DNA from: Thecamonas trahens ATCC 50062
Taxonomy: Eukaryota > Apusozoa > Apusomonadida > Apusomonadidae
DNA: 64,000 nucleotides
Reading direction: 5' to 3'
Assembly (NCBI RefSeq): GCF_000142905.1
Contig: NW_013657632.1
Coordinates: forward strand, 160,946-224,945
The notes under the pieces are model-generated. The model saw only the letters and a list, made by a program, of their open reading frames with translations. It had not been told where the DNA came from and ran no database searches. Shown here piece after piece: positions 9,314-18,490 of the stretch (positions are counted from its first letter, which is position 1; every line of letters starts with the position of its first letter). Position numbers and translations under genes: made by a program.

Positions 9314-10403
9314 TTACTCGTCGTCCTCGGCGTTGTTGGACTTCTTGGCCATGTTCTTGCGCTTGACGCGGCCGGGCTTGCCGCCGACGTACGGCGAGTT
9401 CGGGTCAAAGGCGATGTGCTTGGCCGAGTCGATGCGGACCATGAACGACGGCACGTCGACGACCTGCTTGCCAACGCGGATGTGGCGCTGCTTGATCAGG
9501 ATGCGAGCGTGGTGGACCGAGCGGGCAAGACCGTAGCGGTGGACAAGGGTCTGCAGACGGCGGTCGAGGAGGTCCTCAGTGGTGAGCGACAGCACGTGGT
9601 CGAGCGAGTTGCGCTCGTCGTCAAGGACGCCGAGGAGCTTGAGGCGGCGGAGGAGGGCCTCACCCTCGAACATGCGCTTCGGGTCCTTCTCGTCAAGGGT
9701 CAGCAGGTTACGCGCGGCGGCACGGAACTTGGAAATCTGCAGCTTGGCGCGCCAGACCTCGCGCTTGTTCTTGAGGCCGTACTTGCCGATGATCTGCATC
9801 TCGTGGTCGAGGCGCTCCTTCTCGAACGGCCGGCGCGGCGTCGCGTACGTCTTCGACTCTATGGTTGCGTCATCGAGTGCTCCTGGTGAGTCGCATGCCG
9901 CTTGCCTATCTCGCCTCGCACCCAGTCTTCCTCTCTGCACGAGCTGGCTCTCCGTCGCCGCCCCTGCGAGGCTACGCGGCGTGTGCATGCCTGCTCGGCC
10001 GAGTCGGTGCCTCACACAAATTAAAGGCAATCATACAAAAACCGAGCTCGGAGCCTCCGCGCCGACGGCTCCCCTACCGCAGCAAGGCGGAGAGAGACAG
10101 CCCAACGCACAAGGCACCATGCCCATAGATGCTGCTTGCCTCTGAGGCCAGTGGCATTGCTGCTGGGGAGGGCGTGGGCAAGGAAGTGGTCGCACTCTGG
10201 CGGTGGGTGATGGCAGAGGCTGATGAAAATACCGCAAGCCGAGCGGATCCCCTACGGGCCACGCAGCCAAAGCCACAGCGACCGTAGGGCTACTGACAAC
10301 GACCACCGCCACCTATATGGCATACACTGTCTTGCCCGTGCCAACCCCACACATTCTCCCTTCTCCTTCTCTTCTGGATACACGTACGGTTCGGACGGGG
10401 CAT
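9314..10403 (-). CDS. RPS9: 40S ribosomal protein uS4 (S9e), two exons
   Basis: uS4 binds 18S rRNA in the small subunit body and supports decoding accuracy. Exon 2 (9314-9858) encodes nearly all of it, including [26 protein letters not shown] and the S4 RNA-binding part [21 protein letters not shown]. No ATG precedes the conserved start in that exon. A 16-nt first exon at 10388-10403 solves this: it reads MPRPN plus one base, is followed by a strong GTACGT donor, and joins the acceptor at 9859-9860 (ATAG) in the right phase to give [18 protein letters not shown], very close to the fungal uS4 start. Spliced product 186 aa (usual 185-197). The 529-nt intron is 9859-10387. Exon 2 is certain; the tiny exon is inferred from phase and similarity. 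Confidence 0.9.
10250..10289 (-). other. 8-bp inverted repeat (possible RNA hairpin) in uS4 intron
   Basis: CCCTACGG at 10250-10257 and its exact complement CCGTAGGG at 10282-10289 flank a 24-nt GC-rich loop. It lies inside the ribosomal-protein intron, a common place for snoRNAs. I find no C/D boxes nearby, and an H/ACA layout cannot be confirmed by eye. Confidence 0.35.
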
Positions 10404-10988
10404 GACGAATTGGGAACAAGTGTTGCCTCTGTTATCTCACTTTGTCCGCCCTCACCCACAAACCTCCTCATTGACGACGAATTGAACGAGCGAACGAACG
10501 ACCGACCGACCGACCGACTGGCTGCCAGCCGACGACAGCGAGCCAAGGCCAGCCCCTACCCGGCCGACCATGGCCCGCCGCAACTAACCCCTGCCTATTG
10601 CAGTGCTGCACCCATCGCAGATTATGGGCAGCTGTATGTCGGGTGTACCGTCGATGGTTCAAGCGGCCATTAGACCTTGGCCATCGAGTACTATCGTGTG
10701 GTTATTGAGTATAATCGCGTGGTTATTGAGTATAATCGTTGGCCATCGAGTATTATCGTTGGCCATCGAGTATTATCGTTGGCCATCGAGTATTATCGTT
10801 GGCCATCGAGTATTATCGTTGGCCATCGAGTATTATCGTTGGCCATCGAGTATTATCGTTGGCCATCGATTATTATCGTTGGCCACCGATTACCCTCTTT
10901 CCCCCCTTCATTCGATCCCACCCATACCCCCTCCTCACCGCCCCCCCCTGGCACAAGCACCACTCCGCTCCTCGGTCTACGCCTGGAC
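10404..10988. other. Divergent promoter region of uS4 and POP7
   Basis: This region carries (CGAC)n/(GAAC)n-type tetranucleotide repeats at 10486-10520 and, close to POP7, the 20-bp tandem array listed separately. It should hold both promoters. Confidence 0.5.
10679..10880 (+). repeat. 20-bp tandem repeat array upstream of POP7
   Basis: Six identical 20-bp units (GGCCATCGAGTATTATCGTT) run from 10741 to 10860. A one-base variant follows at 10861-10880, and degenerate 20-21-bp units (with GTGGTTATTGAGTATAATCG) precede at 10679-10740. The array ends about 108 bp before the POP7 ATG. Confidence 0.95.
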
Positions 10989-11351
10989 ATGTCGGCGAGT
11001 GTGGGGCGGAAACGAACACCTGCGCGCCCGCCAACGGCTCCGTGGGACGTGTACGTCTCCTCGCGGAGTCGGCAGGGGGCGCTGGTCAAGCGGGTCCTTG
11101 CCCTGGTCGACGACTCGCCGTACGGCTATGCCGTCGTTCGTGGCATGGGCAAGGCGCTGGGCAAGGCCGTTGACGTTGCCCTCGCTGCGCAGGCTGCTCA
11201 CGGCGGGAAGACCGCCCTCGCCCTCTCGGTCACCACCGGCACTGCCGTCCTTGTCGATGACCTGCCCGACGGGACAAGCCGCGAGCGGCTCAACTCGACC
11301 ATCGCCATCACTGTCTTCGCGCCGTCCGACCTCGGTGCCGCTTCCAGCTGA
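10989..11351 (+). CDS. POP7: RNase P/MRP subunit POP7 (Rpp20), Alba fold
   Basis: POP7 pairs with POP6/Rpp25 to bind the P3 domain of RNase P and RNase MRP RNA, serving tRNA and rRNA processing in the nucleus. The 120-aa product has the Alba pattern: DVYVSSRSRQGALVKRVLAL, then VRGMGKALGKAVDVALAAQ, then LSVTTGTAVLVDDL and a last strand NSTIAITVF. The TTGT-V-LVDDL stretch and the NSTIAI end separate Rpp20 from Rpp25. The ATG at 10989 gives a normal short N-terminus. The frame also runs upstream through the 20-bp repeats, which I take as chance. Its stop is only 5 bases from the stop of the convergent coiled-coil gene. Confidence 0.88.
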   Translation: MSASVGRKRTPARPPTAPWDVYVSSRSRQGALVKRVLALVDDSPYGYAVVRGMGKALGKAVDVALAAQAAHGGKTALALSVTTGTAVLVDDLPDGTSRERLNSTIAITVFAPSDLGAASS

Positions 11352-11356
11352 CGTGC

Positions 11357-12358
11357 TCACTCAAACATGACGTCGACCATGGCTGCCACGTCGGGCGTGC
11401 CGACCGCCGGCGGAGGGCCGACCTTGGTCGCCCGCGCCAGCAGCTGCGTTCCGCGGACCCGCGATGCTGTCGCGCCGCCAGACGACGAGTCGCAGATCGA
11501 TGACGACGAGTCGGACTCCGAGCACCCACCGCTGACCACGCTCTCTAGCGACGCCGTCGGCGTTGACTCGGATCCGCCGCCGCCCTGCAGCGCAGCGAGG
11601 CCGCGGGCAAGATCGGCGTCGAGCGCCAGGCTGGAAGTGAGGGCGTGCCATTCGCTCGAGCTCGCATGCGAGCTGTCACTGCTACTTGTTGAGCCCGTTG
11701 CTTGCTCCAGCGCAGCCCGCTTGTGGGCAATGGCGAGGAGGATGTGGTCGACGTCCGGCTCGTTCTCGTCCAGCAGGACCGACGACGACGCCGGCGACGC
11801 CGATGACGCCGACGAGCCGGCCGCACCCGCGCGGTCAAGCTGACGCGATAGCCGCGCCAGCTGGCCCTCCACCGTCGCCTCCAGGTCTGAGTCGAGCGAG
11901 GAGAATGAAGACATCGACCAGCTCCGTGCGTTGGCCGGCGACTGCAGGCTGGCAGTGCGCCTATCAGCGGCAGCAGCACTCGCCAGACCTGATGCTTTCC
12001 CGCGCGCCGTCCGGTACGCAGCGAGCCCGGCCCGGATGGCCTGGAGGGCGCGCTCGGCGGCGGCCGCGCGGGCGGTGGCTGCGGCTGCGGCGGCACGAGC
12101 TGTGCGGAGCTCGGCCTCAAGCAGCGCTACTTGATCGGCCTCTACCGCAGGACTCGAGTCGTCAACGCCGGTAGCGGGATCGGGAGCAAAGCGATCCGAT
12201 GGGCGGGCAGCGAGCTGGGAGCGGAGCGCAGCGTTGTCGGCGTGGGCGGCGCGGAGCGCGGCCCGCAGCTGCTCATTGCGGGCGGCGACGCCCTTGAGTG
12301 CGCCCAGAGTCGACGCCCATGACGCTGGTGAGTTGTCTGTCCGAAGTGGCGAGTACAT
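11357..12358 (-). CDS. Coiled-coil, Ser/Ala-rich protein of unknown function
   Basis: I do not recognise this 333-aa protein. Residues 15-55 (RNEQLRAALRAAHADNAALRS) and about 75-125 (VALLEAELRTARAAAAAATA) look like two alpha-helical coiled coils. The rest is Ser/Asp-rich and probably disordered, with a short ordered end near GTPDVAAMVDVMFE. Codon use is strongly G/C at third positions, as in neighbouring genes, which supports a real gene. The region just upstream of the ATG (12358) contains a CACCAG that could be an acceptor, so an extra 5' exon is possible. Confidence 0.6.
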   Translation of the reverse strand: MYSPLRTDNSPASWASTLGALKGVAARNEQLRAALRAAHADNAALRSQLAARPSDRFAPDPATGVDDSSPAVEADQVALLEAELRTARAAAAAATARAAAAERALQAIRAGLAAYRTARGKASGLASAAAADRRTASLQSPANARSWSMSSFSSLDSDLEATVEGQLARLSRQLDRAGAAGSSASSASPASSSVLLDENEPDVDHILLAIAHKRAALEQATGSTSSSDSSHASSSEWHALTSSLALDADLARGLAALQGGGGSESTPTASLESVVSGGCSESDSSSSICDSSSGGATASRVRGTQLLARATKVGPPPAVGTPDVAAMVDVMFE

Positions 12359-12723
12359 GTACCCTGTCCTTGCTGCCGACAGTTGGCTGAAAGCAGGCAG
12401 GTGTGGCGACTAGCGGTGTGCAGCCGGTGTTGTTTCACCCGAGTCGGCTCGACTCGCCTGGCACACAGCACACAGGTGAACCATGGCGAGTGGTTTGGGG
12501 GGGGAGGGGGGAGGGGAACCGTGTGATTGGAATTGTTCTTTATGGAGAGAGAGAAAGAGAGAGAGAGAAAGTGTGGAAGGTAGGGAGACTTGATGATGAT
12601 GAGGAGAGGTTGCAGTGATGATGTTCGGTCCAAGGGGACCTAGGGAGATCTGGGTGAGGGAGGGGAAAGGGGGGATGATGCTTGGTCGTCACGCAAGAAG
12701 CGACAAGGCGACATGCCAACAGC
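12359..12723. other. Intergenic region with GA-rich tract
   Basis: This spacer holds a (GA)n/(GAAA) tract at 12545-12570, G-rich runs, and GATGAT repeats at 12590-12602. No gene is seen. It should contain the promoter of the coiled-coil gene and the 3'UTR of the 854-aa gene. Confidence 0.55.
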
Positions 12724-15288
12724 TCATTGCTGCATAAAGGCTGCCTTGAGGAGAGCGACAGGATTGCGCGAGGCCGAGACTTCATCCATGGGCGCCGGGT
12801 GCGAGTCGAGCCCAAGAGCCTGGATAAAGTAGTCCGGGTCGTTGTTGGGCTCGTTGACGTCGAGGACGGCGATGACCCTCTCGAGGAGAGTCGGGAGGGC
12901 GAGCCAGCCTGAAGTGATGTGGGCGTTAGCGGTGGCGACGGTCCAGTGGTAGACGGCGCGGCCAAAGGGGTAGAGGCCACGGGCAAAGCGGATCGAGGGC
13001 ACGACGCGCGAGCCACGGAAGACGACACCGACGAGGGCGGCGGCCATACGCTTGAGCAGCGGCAGGTGCGGCTGGATCGAGGCCGGAAGGTCGCGAGAGG
13101 GCGGGAAGGGCGAGTTGGGCGACTCGTCGGCGAGGATGTTGGCGGCGGCCAGGAGCATGTCACGATTGAACCAGCCGGCAAGGAGAACGTCCGAGCCTGC
13201 AACCTCGGGCGCGCGCTGCGAGAGCGACCACTGGCGCCGGCCATCGGCGCGGGTGGTTGCGGCTCCGGGCGTGGCCACCAGCGGCTCGCCGTTAATCGTC
13301 AGGTTGACGAGCGCAGCCTGGATCTCGGCAACCTCGACATCCGACGCGTCGTCAATGTCCGAGCTGGCCTCAGACGCCGGCACGGGCGGCGCGAGCTCGA
13401 CCGACGGCGATGGCGGCGCAGACTCGAGCTCAGACGAGACGACAGCACGGGTAGCGACAATGACCGGCGAGTCGGCCGGCGAGTCTGTCGGCGGCGAGGA
13501 GAGGCTCGGCGCAACGGCCTTTGTCGCCGGCTTGTCAGCGGCAGCCTTGACGAGGTCGAGCAGCTGGCCTGGGTGGTACCAGCCCTGGAAAAAGAGCGCG
13601 TCGCGGAGGTAGACCCGGAAGTAGTAGGTGTGGCGCTTGAGCGGGTGCACGCCGCGGGCAACGTCGAGCTGAGCGGTAAAACCAGCCGAGGCAACCGAGT
13701 GCGCGGCGAGCGCGGCGTTGACCTGCGACTCGACGTACTCGGCCGTCGAGCGCGGGTCGACCGACGTCGCCGTCGACGGCTTGAGGGCGGCCCAGAACTG
13801 CGACTTCATCAGCTCGCGCTCGTGCGAGGGCAGGACGTCGTAGAGCTCGCCGGTGGCAGCGACAGCAGACGACGCCGGGTCGAACACCTCGGCCTCGACG
13901 TACTCGTACTCGGACGAGTACGGCGACTGGTCGGCCTCCTCCTCGACCTGGACTACCGTCGGGTCGGCAATGTACGCCCAGTAGTAGCGGTTGGCGTAGG
14001 CAAGCGCGTCGACGGGAGGATCAGCAGCGCTCGGCCGCGAGCGCGAGGTGCGGATGCGGCGGCGAACCGGCTGGCGCGCGCGCGAGGGCTGCTCCTGCGG
14101 ATGCGGTGCGGTGGGCGCCGACAGCCGCGACCGCTGCGACGCGACGTGACCCTGCAGCCGCGACGCAGCGTCGCGGAGACGAGCGGCGTCGTGCGGTGAG
14201 TAGGTAGCGAGGCCCGACGGCGGCGGCGAGGAGCGCGGCGAGACGGCCGGCGAGACCAACGGCGAGTAGAGCGAGCCGAGATGCCGTGGCTTGACCGGGC
14301 GGCCCTCCTTGTACGAGCCAGGGCCCTGGCGGCAAGCCAGCCGCATGCGCTTGACAATCGTTCGCGCCGAGTACCATCCGTGGAGCAGGCGGGTGTTGCC
14401 GGCCACGATTGTCCAGAAGTACACCGACTTGCGCTTCTTGTGCTCGCCCTTTTCGTTGTGGATGTAGACCACAAGCGGCTCGCCGCCAAACCGCAGCGGC
14501 ATGAGGTACGGCTCGATGATAGGCACGCCGGCCTCGTCGTAGTCAAAGGTCAGCGAGTGGAACGGCCGCGACGCCGGCGGCAGATTGCTCGACGGCGACG
14601 GAAAGGCCATGCCGGAAGCCGAGGCTCGCGGCGAGCCGCCAGGCGTCGGCTGCTTGGACGGCGCCCGCGTTGCCGGTCCCGAAGGCCGCGAGAACGGTGA
14701 GCCGGCCCGTGACGATGCCGCCGACGACCGCCCCGACCGCGGAGTCTGCGTTCCGCCATTGGCCTCGTGGTCGGCAACCACAGACCGAACCCGCGCCACC
14801 ACCTCGTCCGGCGAGTGCCAGCCCGAGAACACGTGGCGCCGATTGGCCTGCACCTGCCAGTAGAACACGTTCTCGCGGAGAAGGTGCTTTCCGGTGTTGC
14901 CGCGCCGCTTGTCGACCCAGCACGTCACCTGCGAGCCGTTGATGCGAAGGCCCTTGAGCTCGCGCACCACAGACGGCACAATGGTGTTGGCCACCAGGTC
15001 GGCGACGGCCTGGTCGGTCACCACCGGCTTCTTGGCCCGCGACCGCGACTTGGGCTGCGCCGTAGACGTTTTCGACCGCTTGCGCGGCCGCTGCGAGCCG
15101 CGCGTCGACGGCACCGGCATGTCGGATCCGCTCGACGGCGCGCTCTTTCCCTCGACGGCCTCCCACCGCCGCTTCTTGGAGGCTGCAGCAGCAGGCATGC
15201 CCTCAGCGGCCTTGCCCTTGCTCGCAGCGCCCAGGTTCATCTCGCTCACCTCAGTCTGGCGCACAGCGCTCAGCGCACGGGTGGCCAT
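12724..15288 (-). CDS. Repeat protein with an unrecognised GW-containing module (854 aa)
   Basis: I recognise no family. The protein contains at least five copies of a module of about 60-90 residues. Each has a short strand start (xNGxxLV or similar), a basic/Gly turn, an aromatic strand (YxWxV type), a hydrophobic strand ending in G-W, and a helix (LLxxV). The aromatic-to-GW segments are FYWQVQANRRHVFSGWHSP (GW near residue 153), YFWTIVAGNTRLLHGWYSA (303), YYFRVYLRDALFFQGWYHP (569), a diverged copy ending VLLAGWFNRD (704), and VYHWTVATANAHITSGWLA (793). ANRYYWAYIAD near 434 may be a decayed sixth copy. The linkers are Ser/Pro/Arg-rich, and the N-terminus has basic RKRSKTS / RSRAKK clusters that look like nuclear signals. 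A role in binding a repeated or extended ligand is only a guess. Confidence 0.75.
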   Translation of the reverse strand: MATRALSAVRQTEVSEMNLGAASKGKAAEGMPAAAASKKRRWEAVEGKSAPSSGSDMPVPSTRGSQRPRKRSKTSTAQPKSRSRAKKPVVTDQAVADLVANTIVPSVVRELKGLRINGSQVTCWVDKRRGNTGKHLLRENVFYWQVQANRRHVFSGWHSPDEVVARVRSVVADHEANGGTQTPRSGRSSAASSRAGSPFSRPSGPATRAPSKQPTPGGSPRASASGMAFPSPSSNLPPASRPFHSLTFDYDEAGVPIIEPYLMPLRFGGEPLVVYIHNEKGEHKKRKSVYFWTIVAGNTRLLHGWYSARTIVKRMRLACRQGPGSYKEGRPVKPRHLGSLYSPLVSPAVSPRSSPPPSGLATYSPHDAARLRDAASRLQGHVASQRSRLSAPTAPHPQEQPSRARQPVRRRIRTSRSRPSAADPPVDALAYANRYYWAYIADPTVVQVEEEADQSPYSSEYEYVEAEVFDPASSAVAATGELYDVLPSHERELMKSQFWAALKPSTATSVDPRSTAEYVESQVNAALAAHSVASAGFTAQLDVARGVHPLKRHTYYFRVYLRDALFFQGWYHPGQLLDLVKAAADKPATKAVAPSLSSPPTDSPADSPVIVATRAVVSSELESAPPSPSVELAPPVPASEASSDIDDASDVEVAEIQAALVNLTINGEPLVATPGAATTRADGRRQWSLSQRAPEVAGSDVLLAGWFNRDMLLAAANILADESPNSPFPPSRDLPASIQPHLPLLKRMAAALVGVVFRGSRVVPSIRFARGLYPFGRAVYHWTVATANAHITSGWLALPTLLERVIAVLDVNEPNNDPDYFIQALGLDSHPAPMDEVSASRNPVALLKAAFMQQ

Positions 15289-16692
15289 GAAGATACGGTT
15301 GATAAAGTGGTGCTTGTGGCGGGGGGGTGTGGGGCTCCCAAAAAAAAATGAATCCGAGTGTCAGCTTCTTGTGGCCTCGTCAGGTGCTTCTTGCTATCGA
15401 GCCTTTCTCACCGCCTAATCTGTTGGAAGGAGCCAAAGAGCAAACTGGACAGCTGCTGGGTGGTGGAGGAGGTGGAGGAGGTGGTGGAGGTGAGTGGTGG
15501 AGGAATGGGCCCGGCGGTGGAGCGCACGTGGTTGCAAAATATGAGTCTAACCCACGTGGCAAAATCCTGCCTGTCCAATATCGGCTAGCCAGTGCATGGC
15601 TTCGTGAGCGGCATGTGCACCTGCGGAGCAGGTGGGCCACGTGGCCACCGGGGCGGTCGGGCATAGCGCTAAAACAAGGGGGGGGGCAACAGTGGTAGGT
15701 GAAAGGGCCACTCTCGGCCGTTGACAAGCTTGGCCATCGCCACTTTGCCGCCTTCCCGCCTTGAGCATGGCCTGGTTGAGCGACCCAATTTGTCTGCAGT
15801 GGGATGCGGATTGATTGAAGCGCGCCTGACGACGGCCCCTGAGGTCAGGTGGCTAGCAGCATACGAGCCAGAGCTCTGAACATAAATGGCTCCCGCCTCC
15901 CGCCACCCCGTGGGCAACGTTGCTAGCGGGGTAGACTCGCCTTGGGGAGGAGCTACCGCTGGATAGACACTCGAGGGACATACATGTGTTGCGCGCGTAG
16001 ATTCGAATTGAGCCAAGTTTGGCCAGTTGCAACCTTCGAAACGAACACACGCAGTAACGGGTATGCGGCGATTCATGAATTTTCGCCCGCTCCTGGCCAA
16101 TAACCCGCTATGGCGCGCATTACCCGCAGCCGAACAAACCATCTCCCGGTACACATGTAGCCATGTACAGCTGCGCAGGAATGGGAAAATACGCTAGCAT
16201 GGTACCCCGGAACTCAAGGACGTACGATGTGGTGCAATCGCCTCTTGATGGGCTCTTTATGTCCTTCACCGGTTGTGGATGAGTGTGGTGTGTGCGCGGG
16301 TGGATGGCGTGCACTCGGAAAGTCAGGTGGAAAGCCGTGCGGTCAGCCCGCAACGTGTATTACTCGCTCTCTCCCGTTGCTGGCCCTGCTGGCCCAGAGT
16401 CAGCCAAACCGCAGATGCTGTTGGTTTGTGGCCGGGCCCTACCCTACACGTGGCACACGCATCCACGCCTTTGCTATGCAGCGCCTCGTACGTAACCGAG
16501 TTTTAGCTTGCCGGGCGTGGATGATCGCAAAGGTGCGTGACAAGCTGGTCTGGCCGACGATGCCGGCAGACGGAACATGTGACCTCGCTTTTAGTTTCGC
16601 CGCGCCAACTGACACTGGTTGTGGCTGTTGATTGGAGAACATGGCGGATAAGAGAAGGGTGTGATTGAGTGAACCCTCATCGAGGCCCATGT
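15289..16692. other. Long intergenic region without recognisable genes
   Basis: About 1.4 kb between the promoter of the 854-aa gene and the end of eIF3e. GGTGGAGGA repeats lie at 15461-15500. From about 15850 to 16620 the base composition is less G/C-rich than in coding DNA. Open frames here are short and lack the local codon bias, and I see no RNA gene or transposon ends. Confidence 0.5.
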
Positions 16693-18251
16693 TTACTCGC
16701 GCACAAGGCGATCGCAGTTGTTGGAGAGGACGGAGGAGCGGAGCGAGAGGCCCTTGGTCTTCTCGATGATCTGCGAGTAGATGGACGGGTGCTGCTGGTT
16801 GCCCATGACGACCTGGTCGGCAGCCGAGTCGATCTTGGCGTCGATGTTGGCGTTCCGGACGAGGTTGACGATCCACTTCTCGGCCTGGTCGCGGTCCATG
16901 TCGAGCTTGTCGGCCAGCATGGAGAGATCGATGTTCTGGTGGATGCGGCAGTAGGTCTCAAAGATGAACAGCCGGGCGTTGGCCAGAAAGTCGTCAAAGC
17001 ATGCGACGAGGAAAAAGTCGGAGCGGAGGACGTCCTCGCAGGCGTGGAGCTTGGCGCGGGCCAGATCAAAGTCAAAGTCGACGTAGAGCGAGCAGACAAA
17101 CTCAGTGATGGGGTCCGAGTACGAGTACGACTCCTGCTGGATGACGGTGACGAGAGTCTTGAGCACGTTGCGGCGGCGCTTGTTGGTCACCACCGCGGTG
17201 GTGAGGTAGCGCAGGATGTGCGGGCACGAGGTCTGGATGGTGTTGAGGTACGCGTCCTCGAGCAGAAAGTCGATGATTCCGTTGCGGCCCTCCGGGTGGT
17301 TGAAAAAGACAAAGAGCGACCAGTGAATGAGCCACGTCCGCTGCTGCAGCTTGAGCGACGCGGCCTCGTTGGTCACCGCGTCGCCGCGCCGGCGCCGCCC
17401 GCGCTCGCCCGTCGGCGGGTCGATCACGTCCTTGAGCGCAAGAAGGTCGTCGTATGCAGCCTCCCAGTCGGCAGCGGCCAGAATCTCCGACGCCAGCTTG
17501 CCCCACATGGCCGCCGTCGTCTTGGCCTCGTCGCCGGCGAGCTTGATGTAGTGCGCCAGGTACGACGCCGCAGCCTCGTACTTGCCGCACTCGTACAGAC
17601 ACTTGGCGTAGTCGTTGAGTGCGTCAATCGTCTCCGCGCTCACGCCCTCCACCTCGAGCATGCCCTCGCGCGAGTACCGCCCGTTCTCCTCCATAGCCTT
17701 GAGCGCCTCCTCGTCACCGAGCACCTCCAACAACGGGCCTGCTGCCTCCTTGAGCGCCTTCAGCTCCGCAACAACCTTCTCCCGCGACGCCACAAGCTCC
17801 TCCGGCGCAGCCGCACCTGGGTGCAGCGCCTCATGCACAGAGACTGCGTAATCGACCATGTTGGTCTTGGCGATGATCTCCAGCCGGACCTCGTCGAGCT
17901 CCTGCTGGTTCTCCTACACCCGCCGCACACACGCTCCGTAAGCCCAAGCATGTACCCCCTCCTCCCCCCCCCTCTTTTTCCCTGTCTATGCATGTTGTCC
18001 TCCTTCATTCTCCCCCTCGTCCTCCCTCCCCCTCCCCCACCCCCTTCCCCCCTCCCCCCCGACGGGTGTGGGATGGGAGCCGAGCTCGCCTCTCATCAAA
18101 AAATGGAACGCAGCGGTAGGCATACACAACCCCGTGTGCTCCCTCCCTACACCTCGACACCACCTACCTCCTGCTTGGCCAGAAAGTCAAGCAGAACAAG
18201 CACCAGATGCTTGTCCAGGTACGGTGCCATCACCGTGGTAAGATGCGACAT
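16693..18251 (-). CDS. EIF3E: Translation initiation factor eIF3 subunit e (INT6), two exons
   Basis: eIF3e is a PCI-domain subunit of the eIF3 complex that recruits mRNA to the 40S ribosome. Exon 1 (18168-18251) encodes 28 residues, MSHLTTVMAPYLDKHLVLVL and onward, matching the family's start (HFLDRHLVFPLLEFL in animals). It ends at a GTAGGT donor. Exon 2 (16693-17913) follows a GTGTAG acceptor, in phase 0, and includes QQRTWLIHWSLFVFFNHPEG, PHILRYLTTAVVTNK, VIQQESYSYSDPITEFV and the PCI part MLADKLDMDRDQAEKWIVNL. The spliced product is 434 aa (human 445). The 254-nt intron is 17914-18167 and its donor and acceptor are unambiguous. It is divergent from an ankyrin gene 239 bp away. Confidence 0.95.
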
Positions 18252-18490
18252 GGTGAGATGGCGATGAGTGGTGCCGCGAGTGGCCAGAGGCCAGCGAGAG
18301 GCCAAGCGGGTCGACGCAGGGCAGGGCGGGCGGGCGGCGGACGGCGGGCGGCGGGCGGCGTGCGGCGGACGGCGGGCGGCGGGCGGTGGGCGGAGCGACA
18401 TGACCGACACAGTCCGTGTCGTGGTACGAGTGCCAGTGGGTATGCGTGGGCGTGGGCGGGTGAGGTTGCTACCTCACTCGCACTCACTCC
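18252..18490. promoter_or_regulatory. Compact bidirectional promoter with GGCGGGCGGC repeats
   Basis: 239 bp separate the ATGs of eIF3e (-) and the ankyrin gene (+). The middle (about 18325-18397) is an imperfect tandem array of GGCGGGCGGCGGAC-like units. The promoter role is inferred from position only. Confidence 0.55.

Noticed and set aside
9869-10030. uS4 N-terminus read straight through from 10030
   Set aside because: The extra residues match no uS4; a splice acceptor lies exactly where similarity begins.
10741-10880. CRISPR-like array
   Set aside because: Units are adjacent, with no spacers, in a eukaryotic genome. It is a plain tandem repeat.
10677-10988. Upstream extension of POP7 through the 20-bp repeat
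   Set aside because: Three 20-bp units make 60 bp, so the array stays open in every frame; the ATG at 10989 already gives a normal-length POP7.
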